Assembly: GCA_900404475.1 (NCBI GenBank) | Contig: OUQQ01000275.1 | Location: 1-24,807, forward strand | Length of the DNA: 24,807 nt | Reading direction: 5' to 3' | DNA from: Spongospora subterranea | Taxonomy: Eukaryota > Endomyxa > Phytomyxea > Plasmodiophorida > Plasmodiophoridae | Shown here: in pieces, positions 12,680-22,129 of the stretch | Position numbering within the stretch: position 1 is the stretch's first letter | Layout of the letters: each line of letters starts with the position of its first letter | The notes under the pieces: generated by a model | What the model saw: the letters and a program-made list of their open reading frames with translations, nothing else | What the model was told of the DNA's origin: nothing | The model's database searches: none | Made by a program: the position numbers and the translations under genes

Positions 12680-14854
12680 TTAAGTTGATCGATTACGTTC
12701 CGAAGGTGGATGTCCTGTTACCATCAAAGTCTTCAGATATGGGTTGGTCGACTGCGTCACGATGGCTTCGACCTCGCGATCGTGCCCGTGACGCAGCGAT
12801 GCCCTCAAGGCTTCCAGCATCATCTCCTCGAACGGATGGCGTTGCACTCGGCTCAAATGCCCGAATATGTCGGCTCCACGGACGAAGAACGTTCTCGCAT
12901 CGAGGCCGCCGTTGCCCGATTCCACGACGGGTTTGATCCGTTGGAACAGGGTCGCCCCTAGCTTCAAAAGAGTAAATACGTCATGTCCATGGCTGGCGAA
13001 CGCCACATCGTAAACGACGTTGAATAGACTGCACAACTTGCCGTTCCTGTGATCAACGACCGCCTTCTCCCACGAATTATCTGGATAATTCCTTTCGGGG
13101 CGCGTTCCAATAATTAGGTTCTCGTAAGCCGTTTCCAAGACACGCGTTTGATTGCCGTTCGCAGCCGAAGCCGGCACCACTCTCGAACATATCCCAAATG
13201 GAATCGCTCTGAACTGACTGTTCAGGGTGTCTGGTGATTCGCCGGCGGCCAACAAACCGCCGCCGCACGATATGATTTCTCTCCCGTTGCTGTTGGCCTG
13301 GAGGAACTTGGCCGCCGTGAAACCGGGCCATTCTGAATGAAGATATTCACCGGGGAACTCAACACCGCTGGATCCCAGAAAAATCACGTCGGAATATGGT
13401 GATGGAACGAGCGGAAACTCTGGTCAAGTACCTGGCGTATTTGGCTTGCTGTTTCACGTACCAATATGTCGCCAGGTTCGGGACGGCGATCACGTTGATA
13501 TCGGAGCGAACACCCTCGCACGACTGAAGATAGTACAACGGATGGACGATGAGGTCTCCGCTGGCGAGAACCAATGAACCGCTTGGCAACGAATCCAGGA
13601 TGGATTTGGAGTATTGCTGTACCATCCCCGGATCGCCATTCGGATGGGATAACGCCACGTGCAAAGCTAAGAACGCCAAACCAAGGTGGTGAATATTCGC
13701 GCTCTGTAAAATGACAGAAATGAGCGGGGAAAGCATTGGCGGTGAATTAATATGGCGGGGGGAGACCGTACGATTGTTTTCGATAGACGATCGTATCCAA
13801 CGCCGGCTAAGAAGCAGATGATCATGAACGGCTGTTGAAAGAATCGCTGTTGAACGCCAACCAGAAGTCGATCCGACAGATCGAGGTTATTGAGGGACGA
13901 AAACGTCACGATATAGACGATCAGGTCCAGGATTAACAGCTGAATCGTTCGCTGATGGCCTTCGACCTTCATGGCGTATACGGCCAACGCCGCCGCGAAA
14001 TGCGACGATTGCGTGAGCAGATCGCCGAAGTAAAACAGTATTCGATTGAAGTAGGGGATATCGGTGTTGACGTTGGTGTTCGCTAAACGAAACGTCCCAT
14101 ATTCCATCCGTAATATATGGGTTAGGGCTCCATATATCGATCCCGTATCGCCCCATGATCGGAATCGACCAGACGCGATCAAGAGCCAGAGATATGGCGA
14201 TAAACCCACGGCGAACAGGGCGATTTGGGACAGGATCAGGGTCGGCGAACGCAATCGGGAGTGGGAGTACGCCAGCGATAGGGCGATCGGGATGATGAAG
14301 AGCGCGGCGGTCTGCTGATTGGCCATCGCCAGACCCGAGACCAGGGCGAAAAGCCGCGCCCAGAATGGCGATGGGCGATCCGACAATGACACGGTGCAAT
14401 AAAGAAGAACAGAGATGGCGAGATTGTTCAGGGCGAATACCTCGACCTGAGTGGAATAAATCCAGACCGTATTCGATAAGGAGAACGTCAAAGCTGTGAA
14501 TATTGACGTCAATATAGAGTGGGTAAAACGGTAAATCGATAGAGAGAGGATCGCCGATGAGCACGAGCCAATAACGGCGGAGATCGCGGAAAGAATGAAG
14601 GCGGGAGATTGACCATGATTGAAGAGGGAGTTGAGCAGATCGAATATGGAGCGATAAAGCATGATGAGCAGGGGGTATCCAGGCGGATGGGCCAAAGATG
14701 AACGGCATATGCACGAGGCCAACTCGCCCGAATCGCCACCCGTGATGAAGGCGGACGATTCCGACAGGTACAGGGCCAAAGTCGGGGCCAGTACCGACAC
14801 CATCACAGCCCAGTGTGCAAACCGAGATCTGACCGCCTTGTCCCCATTCCCCAT
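12680..14854 (-). CDS. TMEM260: TMEM260-like ER O-mannosyltransferase (DUF2723/GT-C), 3 exons
   Basis: Animal TMEM260 is a polytopic ER enzyme that O-mannosylates IPT domains of plexins and related receptors. Exons on the minus strand are 14854-13772, 13703-13432 and 13367-12680, with introns of 68 and 64 bp. They join in phase to 680 residues, close to the human 707. The first membrane helix (about 14-31) is followed by the family signature GGDSGE (39-44) and AHPPGYP (55-61), with acidic residues in the first luminal loop as in GT-C enzymes. Many hydrophobic helices follow, including ALVSGLAMANQQTA. The soluble C-terminal part has YYLQSCEGVRSDI and SGVEFPGEYLH; splicing creates the latter match, which supports the intron. 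The ATG at 14854 (MGNGDK) is chosen because the family match begins soon after. An in-frame upstream extension to 15058 exists but is low complexity. Confidence 0.9.
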
Positions 14855-15942
14855 AACCAACACAAACTTAATCGAAACCAACAGCCAACCGAATTTATGG
14901 TTTATGTGTACTGTACATAGATTACCGGAAATGGCGCCATGGTGAAGGGCAAGACCCCCTCCACCCCCCTGTTTTTCGCGCCAAATCGACTGAATTAGTT
15001 TTGACGCGTTTGGGGCAGAGATGTGACCGGACCATGATGCGATCGCCCAGCGAATCAATCAACTCTTCATGGTCTTTGACCGTTCTCGTTCAGCGGCGAC
15101 TGACGGCTGACCAATCCTCGGTACGACTCTACAAAACAAAGATACACGAAGACCTGAAAGTTCTCGAAAACTCAATACGAATCTGTTGCCGAAATCGAAA
15201 GCTCAGAAAAGGACCCGAAATATGTAAATTCCGTTCTGGGAGCGAGTCCGAGTTAAATTGGGTTGACGACCGCTATTTCATTGTTCATTTGGTGTAATGC
15301 CTAACAAAAATATGAAAACTAGGACGACTTGGGTCCATTCATTGTGAATAGATAATGTCTGGCAGTTGGCGTTTTTCATTTATTCCTTTGTTTGCAATGC
15401 TCACTGTAAACAATTACTGTCAAATACGGTTCTCGGCGCACTAAAATATTGTAGATACCGTGTCTGCACAGTATTATACCGTTGAACGTGCTCAATGCCT
15501 CATTGGGCAGGACTATTCCACAGGCCTTTTCAAAATTAGGATCAACATTTTTTTTTGGAAACATTGACACAACTGATCACGTTTTACAATATCAGGGCAG
15601 CCTGAGAGGGCGAATATTGTTCCGAATCAGAAGGCAGTCAAGCGATGGGACGCTCCTGTATAGATTGGGTATTCCGAAAATTGTAGCCAAGAAGCGCCTT
15701 TGCCCAACCAATAAATCAATGGTCCAAAGGAAAATCAACATCAACGAGGTGGAAACGCATCATCGGAAAACAACATGATGAATGACGACTGGCCCATTTG
15801 ACGTGCCGGCAAATCCGTCAGTCGATCTCTAAGCCAAGTGGCCCCACCCGGACCAATTATCGCCCGGCTACGGTCGTTGGTTTCCGATCGATCGCGCGTC
15901 AGGCAGATCTGACCGGGAGCGGCGTCGTGTGGCTCTTCGGTC
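14855..15942. other. Divergent intergenic region between TMEM260 and PSME3IP1-like genes
   Basis: This 1.1-kb stretch should hold two promoters. Frames at 15001-15297 (+), 15482-15778 (+), 15570-15376 (-) and 16094-15741 (-) have no recognisable domain. The last is mainly antisense to exon 1 of the next gene. A minus-strand frame around 15740-15600 reads IFLWTIDLLVGQRR with protein-like composition and could be a decayed fragment. No repeat was found. Confidence 0.4.
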
Positions 15943-16860
15943 ATGTCCCGGTTCACAGAGGCGGCGGTCCTGTCGTCATCGGATGGCGTTTCCCTGAACA
16001 TGTCGGCGGCGGTCTCCGCTGCCGCCCCGTCCGGTAAATTTCCGAAATCGTCAGTGCAAATGAGCCAGCCCCCTGCATCGTCATTATTCGACACCCTTCA
16101 AGTACCTGTCTTTTAATTCCATCGTCTTTGAACTACTGATTATCTCGTTCAGGCAACAAAACAGGAGAAAGACGCTGAATTTGCATTAAGGATTAGCCGG
16201 ATGAACGCGCCTCCCGGATTAGGTCTTACACTTTCCGGATAATTGTTCATGTGTAGTTCTCATCAATCGTTGCCTTATTTTTTTTAGACGATGAAGAGGC
16301 GGATTTTCTAAATGAAGCGATTGAGGAGCAAGTTAAAACCGAGATGATTAGGAAATTAAGTGACGCCAAAGCAGTCGCCGCGTTTACTGTATGAACCCGT
16401 TATGTTCAGTTTTTTTTTTCTTTTTTGTTTCGGTATCACGTTCTGTAGTTTTTAACCATATCGGCCTAACAACTCAGCTTATTTATTGAAACAGTCGGCT
16501 GTACGGGAGATTGTTCGTGAAGCACCGGAGCCAGAAAGGCTGTCGTTCCACGATAATATCTTAACCACATCTGCAAACATTGTTCCCACTCCATCCGTCA
16601 TCGCTGTCAGAAAACAGAAACCCAAGCGAAAAAGTAAGTTTTTACTCATCAACGGGACGAATTTATCGCTGTTCCCCAAATGTTTTCCTTCGCAGTGCAT
16701 TATCGGTTTCTGATTTGTGTTTTGCCATTAATTAGGGGACGACCTAGGGACGGTTTCTGATTCTAAATACACCATCAGTCCAGGGTCAATTGTAAGAAAG
16801 AAATCCCCGGTCAAGAGGCCGATATTAGCTGCTTATGAGAGCAGCGATGATGAACCCTAA
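15943..16860 (+). CDS. PSME3IP1: PSME3IP1 (FAM192A/NIP30)-like nuclear protein, 5 exons
   Basis: In animals this protein binds the proteasome activator PA28-gamma in the nucleus and modulates its substrate access. Exons are 15943-16101, 16153-16222, 16288-16388, 16495-16633 and 16736-16860, joined in phase to 197 residues. The family N-terminal domain is recognisable: MSRFTEAAVLS near the start, then SLFDTLQATKQEKDAEF and LDDEEADFLNEAIEEQ, which correspond to the SLYERLQ, EQKxxKQQEYEE and LDEDETNFLDE parts of NIP30. The tail has basic KQKPKRK, likely nuclear localising, and ends PILAAYESSDDEP, resembling the acidic serine cluster after a hydrophobic patch in FAM192A. The first ATG after an in-frame TGA is at 15943. 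The N-terminal basic helix (ELDERRKRR in animals) is poorly conserved here, so the assignment is good but not certain. Confidence 0.72.
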
Positions 16861-16921
16861 AAACATTAATTATTCTATCAGAAATTGCCGGTTTTCCTCC
16901 ATTCTAACCACCTGTTGCCCA
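16861..16921. other. 3' flank of the PSME3IP1-like gene
   Basis: Short AT-rich sequence (aaaaacattaattattc) just after the stop probably includes the polyadenylation region. It leads straight into the minisatellite. Confidence 0.4.
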
Positions 16922-17158
16922 ATGTGGTAGAATGGGTAGGCATGCTCATTGTGTTGGTACAGTTACCGACGTGGTAGAGTGGGTCGCAGTCCTGTCCTGT
17001 TATGTACAGTCAGGCGATGGTGTAGGAATGAGCTCATCCAGTAGTGTACACTGTACAGTTAGCCGACATGGTAGAAGGGGTGGATGGATGAGTCGATAGT
17101 GCCCCGATATGGTAGAATGGGGTAGATATCCCATAGCGTGTAATGCAGTAATACTGTC
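16922..17158. repeat. Degenerate ~49-bp minisatellite, about five units
   Basis: Five imperfect units begin with the core atggtagaatgggg: 16922 (atgtggtagaatgggtag), 16971 (gtggtagagtgggtcg), about 17019 (ggtgtaggaatgag), about 17068 (atggtagaaggggtgg) and about 17109 (atggtagaatggggtag). Most units also hold a second core, gtacagt, about 35 bp later. The array fills the gap between the PSME3IP1-like stop and the NDUFAF6 start codon, so it overlaps the NDUFAF6 promoter or 5' untranslated region. Confidence 0.75.
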
Positions 17159-18494
17159 ATGAGTCGCGTATCAAGTCAGAGTATTCGTTACTGTCTAGAC
17201 AGTATTCGACGATACGATCATGATCATTATCTATCCAATCTCCTGTTGTCGTCATCGGTCAGGGATGCGGCTCATGTGCTGAGGGCGTTCAACGTCGAGA
17301 TATCGCTCATTGGTGCGGATAGTGACCAACATCACCCACCCGTTGTGAACCACGTGTGTGACCATAGACCGACTTACTCGGGATCAATTTGCGTCTCGGA
17401 TGCGATTGCAATGGTGGAGGGAGACAATACATAATATAATAGATAATGTCGAGGTGAGCTCATTTTTCGTGATTTCCAATACATTATATTTTTTATCAAG
17501 GGCTCATGTTAAATAAACAGGCCTTTGCGTAATTCCTCTATTTGAATTCGCCTGTCTAATGATTTCAAGAGGTCAATGTTTTGCCACAACGCTGAAGTAT
17601 TTTCCAGTTTAACAATTATCGTTGATGGTTGTCACTGATGATACTAATTCAGATTGCGCACCCTGTGGCACAAGCTTTACAGGGCGTTATTCACGATTAC
17701 GCATTGCCCAAACACTGGATAATGAAGGTCATAGATTCCCGTGACCCTTCTGTCATGGATCGTCCTCAATCCATCAAAGATCTTGAAGCGATATCTGATG
17801 CCACCCATTCCAGCCTCCTCTATCTAATCTTGCACGCCAGGTCTGTTATCAAATTGTGACCAACGTTGCCACTACTATCAAATTTTGTCCACTCACCAAC
17901 GTTTATTCTTATTCCATCACATTAACGTTTTTTCAGCGACGTACATGATTTGCATGCTGATCACGCTGCCAGCCATATTGGCAAAGCCGCTGGTCTAGCG
18001 CTTACACTACAAGCAATTCCTTACGGGTATACGACAAATATACCTCGGTAGGTATTTTCTTACTTTTCTCGCTACCCATTTTTCAATTTTGTACATATAC
18101 AGTGATCTTGTGCGAGATCCGCGACTAAAATTCGATGGTGTTAGTCCTGCGTCAATTGATGTGACATACGAGATCGCTAGCCAAGCCAAATCCCATATCG
18201 ACCACGCAAAGTAGTTCTTATCTCTGCATTGTTTGAGTTTTTATATTTTTCCTTATTTTATCGCCATCCGCATTCGTATACATATCGGTCAGTTGTTTAT
18301 TTTGTTGCTCGTTCAGATCATTCATGGGCAAAGTGCCTTCTGCAGCGCGTCCAACATTACTGCCAGCGGTGGCCATCTCGTACTATTTGGATCGCCTTGA
18401 AACTGCTGGTTTCAACGTTTTTGATGTGCAAAAAGTCAATCCGTTACGACTTCAATTGAAGTTACTATATCATAGACTATTAAACAATTATTAG
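17159..18494 (+). CDS. NDUFAF6: NDUFAF6-like mitochondrial complex I assembly factor, 6 exons
   Basis: NDUFAF6 is a squalene/phytoene-synthase-fold protein needed to assemble respiratory complex I in mitochondria. Exons are 17159-17312, 17368-17453, 17653-17840, 17937-18047, 18103-18210 and 18317-18494, joined in phase to 274 residues. The order of conserved blocks matches the family: [20 protein letters not shown], then [49 protein letters not shown] and [11 protein letters not shown]. The tail [19 protein letters not shown] matches the family C-terminus. The human protein is longer (333) because of its targeting presequence. Here the fold starts almost at the first Met, so [17 protein letters not shown] may itself act as targeting sequence, or an upstream exon is missing. 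Intron 2 (200 bp) is much longer than the others. Confidence 0.92.
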
Positions 18495-18802
18495 ACCCAA
18501 CCCAAAAGACCTGGGGTTATTCTTGATCGTATTAGGTTTTTTCCGAGTCACTGGTTTGTTGGAGATATTCTCTACATGTGAATCCATGCGATGTCATCCT
18601 CATTCGCCATATCAGATACAGTGGCCAGTTAGGGGTTGTCGGCCGCGCGCTCCTATAAGTACTTGAATCACGCCCATGTATATGATCAGGCACGCGTCCT
18701 GAATTACCAATTGTTCGTCATCAAGGTGGTGTTTCCAATGGTAAAGTTCACTTTGAAATTCGCTTGCAGCATCCTACATCTTCAATCAATCACCTCAATA
18801 CA
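18495..18802. other. Intergenic region and probable 5' leader of the Q/H/P-rich gene
   Basis: The stretch carries a TATA-like box (18654-18661) and, after it, a frame open from about 18690 that continues into the next gene without an ATG. A donor-like ATG|gtaaag at 18738-18746 and an acceptor cttgcag at 18763-18769 could mark a very short leader intron, but 29 bp is shorter than any other intron here. Confidence 0.4.
18654..18661 (+). promoter_or_regulatory. Possible TATA box (tataagta)
   Basis: tataagta lies about 150 bp upstream of the first in-frame ATG of the low-complexity protein gene. Transcription would start near 18685, downstream of the NDUFAF6 stop. The call rests on motif and position only. 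Confidence 0.3.
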
Positions 18803-19798
18803 ATGAACAGCACCCTTCGTGGATCATTGCCAAGCCAGGCTCTCGCCAACAACAAGCGTAAATCGACGGAGCTAGCATCCAACGAACACCATTACCAGGC
18901 CAAGCGTCCCTCTCCCACCAACGTGAAGCAGCATGGCGCCAGCGTAGCCCCTTTCCGCAGCCCGTCTCGTGAAGTCAGCAACAAGAACGCATTCGAAGCT
19001 GTGCTTCAAGAGGCCGCTGTTCGTGCATCTGATGTCGAGGCGGATGTCACCAGTCTACCACAACAGCATCAGCAGCATCATCAATCGCATCAGAATCAGC
19101 CTCATCAGGCGCATCAGAATCAGCCTCATCAATCGCATCAGAATCAGCCTCATCGCCAGCGCTCTCGCTCATTGCAGCGAGACCATCGCTCACCATCACC
19201 AAACCGATCAGCGTCTCCTCAACAGAGATCGCCATCTCCAGCGCAACGCCCTCAATCACCATTGAACCAATGGTCTCAATCCCAACAACACCAACGCCAG
19301 CATGCTCCTCACCAAATTGCACAACATCACGTTCAGCAGCGACCTCAATCACCCAGCCTTCAACACCATGCTCACCAACGCCGCTCTCCATCGCCAGTTC
19401 AGCACCGATCGGCATCGCCGGCTCCGGTCCCGGCGCGGTTCCAGAGCCATCCACGCTCGCAATCTCCACAGCAACAGCGTCCTCAATCGCCTAGTAATGT
19501 GCAGAGACCGATCGCCCAAATAAGGCCTCAGTCCCCTACGCAGCAACGACCGCAATCACCCCAACAGCAGCGCCAGGCCAATATCCATAAACAGCAATCC
19601 CAGTTCAAGCCGACGGCTCGTCATCATCTTCAGCAATCGCAGGATATCGACCGCAGCCAACAACAGTGGGCATCCCAGCATCATCAGCCGGCACCTCAAG
19701 CTGGTAAAGTGACCCACAACCAGGCGCAAGCCAAATGGAATTTGCAACAGAAACAGCAATCATGCAATAACGGTGGATGCAATGGCGGGAGCTGCTAG
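18803..19798 (+). CDS. Low-complexity Gln/His/Ser/Pro/Arg-rich protein of unknown function
   Basis: A single open frame of 331 residues is measured from the first ATG (18803). I recognise no family. The N-terminal 60 residues are basic with NNKRKS and QAKRPSP, which may act as a nuclear localisation signal. Residues about 85-120 are Q/H-rich and include three 8-residue repeats HQNQPHQ(A/S). The middle is built of RPQSP, RSPSP and RSASP repeats, resembling proline-directed phosphorylation sites in SR-like or RNA-polymerase-associated proteins. The end is glycine/cysteine-rich (CNNGGCNGGSC). Almost no predicted fold is visible, so it is probably intrinsically disordered. The coding strand lacks stops over 1.1 kb, and repeats are in frame at the amino acid level with codon variation, which supports a real gene. 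The frame is open upstream to about 18690, so the true start may lie in an earlier exon. Confidence 0.75.
   Translation: MNSTLRGSLPSQALANNKRKSTELASNEHHYQAKRPSPTNVKQHGASVAPFRSPSREVSNKNAFEAVLQEAAVRASDVEADVTSLPQQHQQHHQSHQNQPHQAHQNQPHQSHQNQPHRQRSRSLQRDHRSPSPNRSASPQQRSPSPAQRPQSPLNQWSQSQQHQRQHAPHQIAQHHVQQRPQSPSLQHHAHQRRSPSPVQHRSASPAPVPARFQSHPRSQSPQQQRPQSPSNVQRPIAQIRPQSPTQQRPQSPQQQRQANIHKQQSQFKPTARHHLQQSQDIDRSQQQWASQHHQPAPQAGKVTHNQAQAKWNLQQKQQSCNNGGCNGGSC
19088..19159 (+). repeat. In-frame 24-bp tandem repeat (3 copies)
   Basis: Three copies of catcagaatcagcctcatca plus a variable end (gcg, tcg or cgc context) lie at 19088-19111, 19112-19135 and 19136-19159. They encode HQNQPHQA, HQNQPHQS and HQNQPHRQ. 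The copies are nearly identical in DNA, so the expansion is recent and probably length-variable between strains. Confidence 0.85.
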
Positions 19799-19985
19799 AC
19801 ACAAGCCGATTGCTACTACAATTTCTCTCCAAACCAATATCAATACAGCTTAATTTAACAAACGTGTCTTGTCGATCCCATTTGAAAATCTTCAATCCAC
19901 ATCGTCGAGCTGCGACGATGACCGGATTACGAGGCAACGAATCGGCTGCCGTTAAGAGACGGATCACCATTGAAGTGCTAATGAC
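19799..19985. other. Convergent 3' spacer
   Basis: This 187-bp spacer lies between the stops of the Q/H-rich gene (+) and the minus-strand gene. A minus-strand frame (19970-19605) runs through it but is mostly antisense to the Q/H-rich gene and has no recognisable domain. Confidence 0.45.
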
Positions 19986-21384
19986 TCATGCTTCTTCCGG
20001 TTTGGTCACGTCGACCGCGCGGAAGGTCGTCGGACTCACATCCTTCACGGAATCCAACTCCAAACACAGTTTGTCAATTCCAAACAGACATGATGGCCAG
20101 CGTATCAACTCCCTCCTGGCAGCGGTGGCGTCATCGCTGGTCAACAGCCACGGTCGCGCGCAATCCAGACCATGATTGTTGCTGCAACATGCAATCAGAT
20201 ACCCAATCCTCTCGCACGACACCGCCTTCTTCGAAAATCTTCCGTTTCGCCAGCCGGAAAACAGAGCGAACTCTCAGCATGAGCAAGACTTTGGATATGG
20301 TCTAGAAATAAAAATGGGCCGAATGGCCTTGTCGTTTAACGTTGTGTTGGATAGAGAAATAAGCTTGAACATTCTCCAGTGATACTCGTTGAAATGACTA
20401 TCACCTGCCAAGCCCCTGGTCACGTTCACTACCGATATTGAAACATGAACACTGTTTGAAAGAAAGAAAATGGCCAACGCCGTTGTGTATAATTGCAATA
20501 TAAACACTGATTGAAAGGGCTAAACGGCCGTTGCCGAGCGGTATGGCACCTGCAGCAAAGGAAAAATATTTGATTGTGTTGTCATGGAAAAGACGATACG
20601 ATCTGGACATGGCAGAATCGGATTGAGCAATGAACGCGGCAGACTCTCATATTAGGATAAATGAGTTCGAGATCGACACAAACGCCAGTACATTGAGGAA
20701 ACCTTCACCAGGATTCGCTGCGAATTGATTGCGCCACACATAGACCAACATCCGACCACTCTCACACTACTCAGTATTTCGAGTATGAACTTGTACAGCG
20801 AAATTCATGCTAAGTAAGCAGGTGGCAAGCCCACCACGCCATTAACGAAATCCCTAGCGTGGTCCAGCTCCCAGAATTCCTCAAGTGTCAGTGAAACTGA
20901 TAAGAACGCCCTCGCTGATGAGCTTGAAGAACAGAATTCTCCAGCTCGGATAGTCATCTTGGTCAAATTGTCAAGATCTGGGTCAGGATACAATCCAAAT
21001 GGGAACTCCTCAGTGATTTCTGCATGAGATTATCCCCATCCCCACCCTACATCCACCGGTACTCTATGCCTCCATACAAGTTGTTCCTTCGAAGCACCGG
21101 TCCGTTTACCATTTTCTCCCACGGCTGGGAGAGAGGTGAGATATAGGACTGGTCGGATTTCGGATGCTGTGAAGCGGATTAGCAGGTCGTTTTACACCAG
21201 CCACAGATAAGAATAAAACTTGTATTGAGGTGGTAAAATGGTGTTGCTGAAGTGCCAGTCTGAGGCTGCGTCTAAAAAGAGATTTCATGGGACAACCCGA
21301 ATTGGGCTGGGTTGGGTATCGAACTGGGCTAGGCTGTTTTGACTTTCGAGAATTGTCAACTGATAAAGAGTCAGTACTCACCAT
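19986..21384 (-). CDS. Nine-exon gene of unknown function, possible membrane protein
   Basis: I do not recognise this protein. Minus-strand exons 21384-21382 (ATG only), 21271-21220, 21166-21110, 21019-20835, 20766-20692, 20643-20550, 20506-20405, 20301-20223 and 20181-19986 all have GT-AG introns and join in phase to 280 residues. The start ATG is followed at once by a consensus donor gtgagt. The N-terminal half is soluble-looking, with SEIRPVLYLTSLPA and FPFGLYPDPDLDN, then LTLEEFWELDHARDFVNGV. One clear hydrophobic segment, FILQLYTTALAIFFLS (about residues 158-173), could be a membrane helix. The C-terminal part (RPWLLTSDDATAARREL to DVTKPEEA) is hydrophilic. Eight phase-consistent junctions are unlikely by chance, but exon choices at 20766 and 20643 and the 103-bp intron before 20301 are the weakest. 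Confidence 0.6.
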
Positions 21385-22129
21385 AGCAAATGTTCAGAAG
21401 GACGGTTTGTCCAAAGTGCTGAGTGTATTTAAAAAATGGGGGGCAAAGTCGTGGACCATATCACTGACCTGGATTCGCCCTGGTTTAGCGCTATTCCACG
21501 GTTCCGCTTCACTCGTCAATGCGAGAAATCACGTCATGTTTCAAAGAAGGACGACTGAAACGGGTGGAATATTTTTCAGAAAAAACAATCGAATCCCAAA
21601 TCAACAGTGGCAAGTTCTGGATTGTTCTGCTCTGAATTCGGATTCGGGTAATGCACCTTTGACATAGGAGGTAAATAACCGCCGACCTCTTGCCGGGACA
21701 CACCGCCTGAAGAACATTCCGGGGCAAGAAACTCCGACCCGTCAGAAACTGCGACGGTCTGTCTGCCATGAGCAGTGAGCACGTAACGTCCGCACGTCAT
21801 CCACCAAGTGAACCTTAATAATAGGGGGACGTGCCAATGTAGTCTCAGAGCGAAGTGATGGGTCAATTCGATCTGGGACTAACTCAATTGCGACGCAACA
21901 GTGGGGATGTGTATTAATTGGAATATTTTAGGCCTCATTCATATGAACAGGTCCCAAAACTGAAGTTTGATCAAAAATCACGGGTCAATTGAGATTCTCC
22001 CAATCTCGCAGTGATCTGCGAAGTGTTTGATTGCCGTAAGTCCGAAGAATTGTCGCCAGACCAACCCGGTCAAGGGAAACACACACGCAATCATATTACA
22101 TTAATCATTTACTTGACAGAGCGAACGCC
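21385..22129. other. Divergent intergenic region between unknown genes
   Basis: This 745-bp stretch separates the minus-strand nine-exon gene from the plus-strand gene at 22130. It should hold both promoters. Frames at 21509-21769 and 21576-21866 (-) are unremarkable. A cttgacag acceptor-like sequence at about 22112-22119 could end a 5' untranslated intron of the downstream gene. Confidence 0.4.

Noticed and set aside
13887..14714. 275-codon minus-strand ORF overlapping TMEM260
   Set aside because: It is an alternative-frame shadow of TMEM260 exon 1, which carries the recognisable family motifs.
15741..16094. Minus-strand acidic ORF of 117 codons
   Set aside because: It is largely antisense to exon 1 of the PSME3IP1-like gene, has no domain, and could not be extended with in-phase exons.
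16922..17158. CRISPR-like array or tRNA cluster
   Set aside because: The units are diverged tandem repeats without identical repeats and unique spacers, lie in a eukaryotic locus, and do not form cloverleaf structures by eye.
19047..19469. 140-codon minus-strand ORF
   Set aside because: It is antisense to the Q/H-rich gene and is open only because of the repetitive codons there.
20120..20300. Possible BRCT or Dbf4-like segment on the minus strand
   Set aside because: A frame reading GGVVREDWVSDC looked BRCT-like, but phase-consistent splicing places this stretch partly in an intron and uses another frame.
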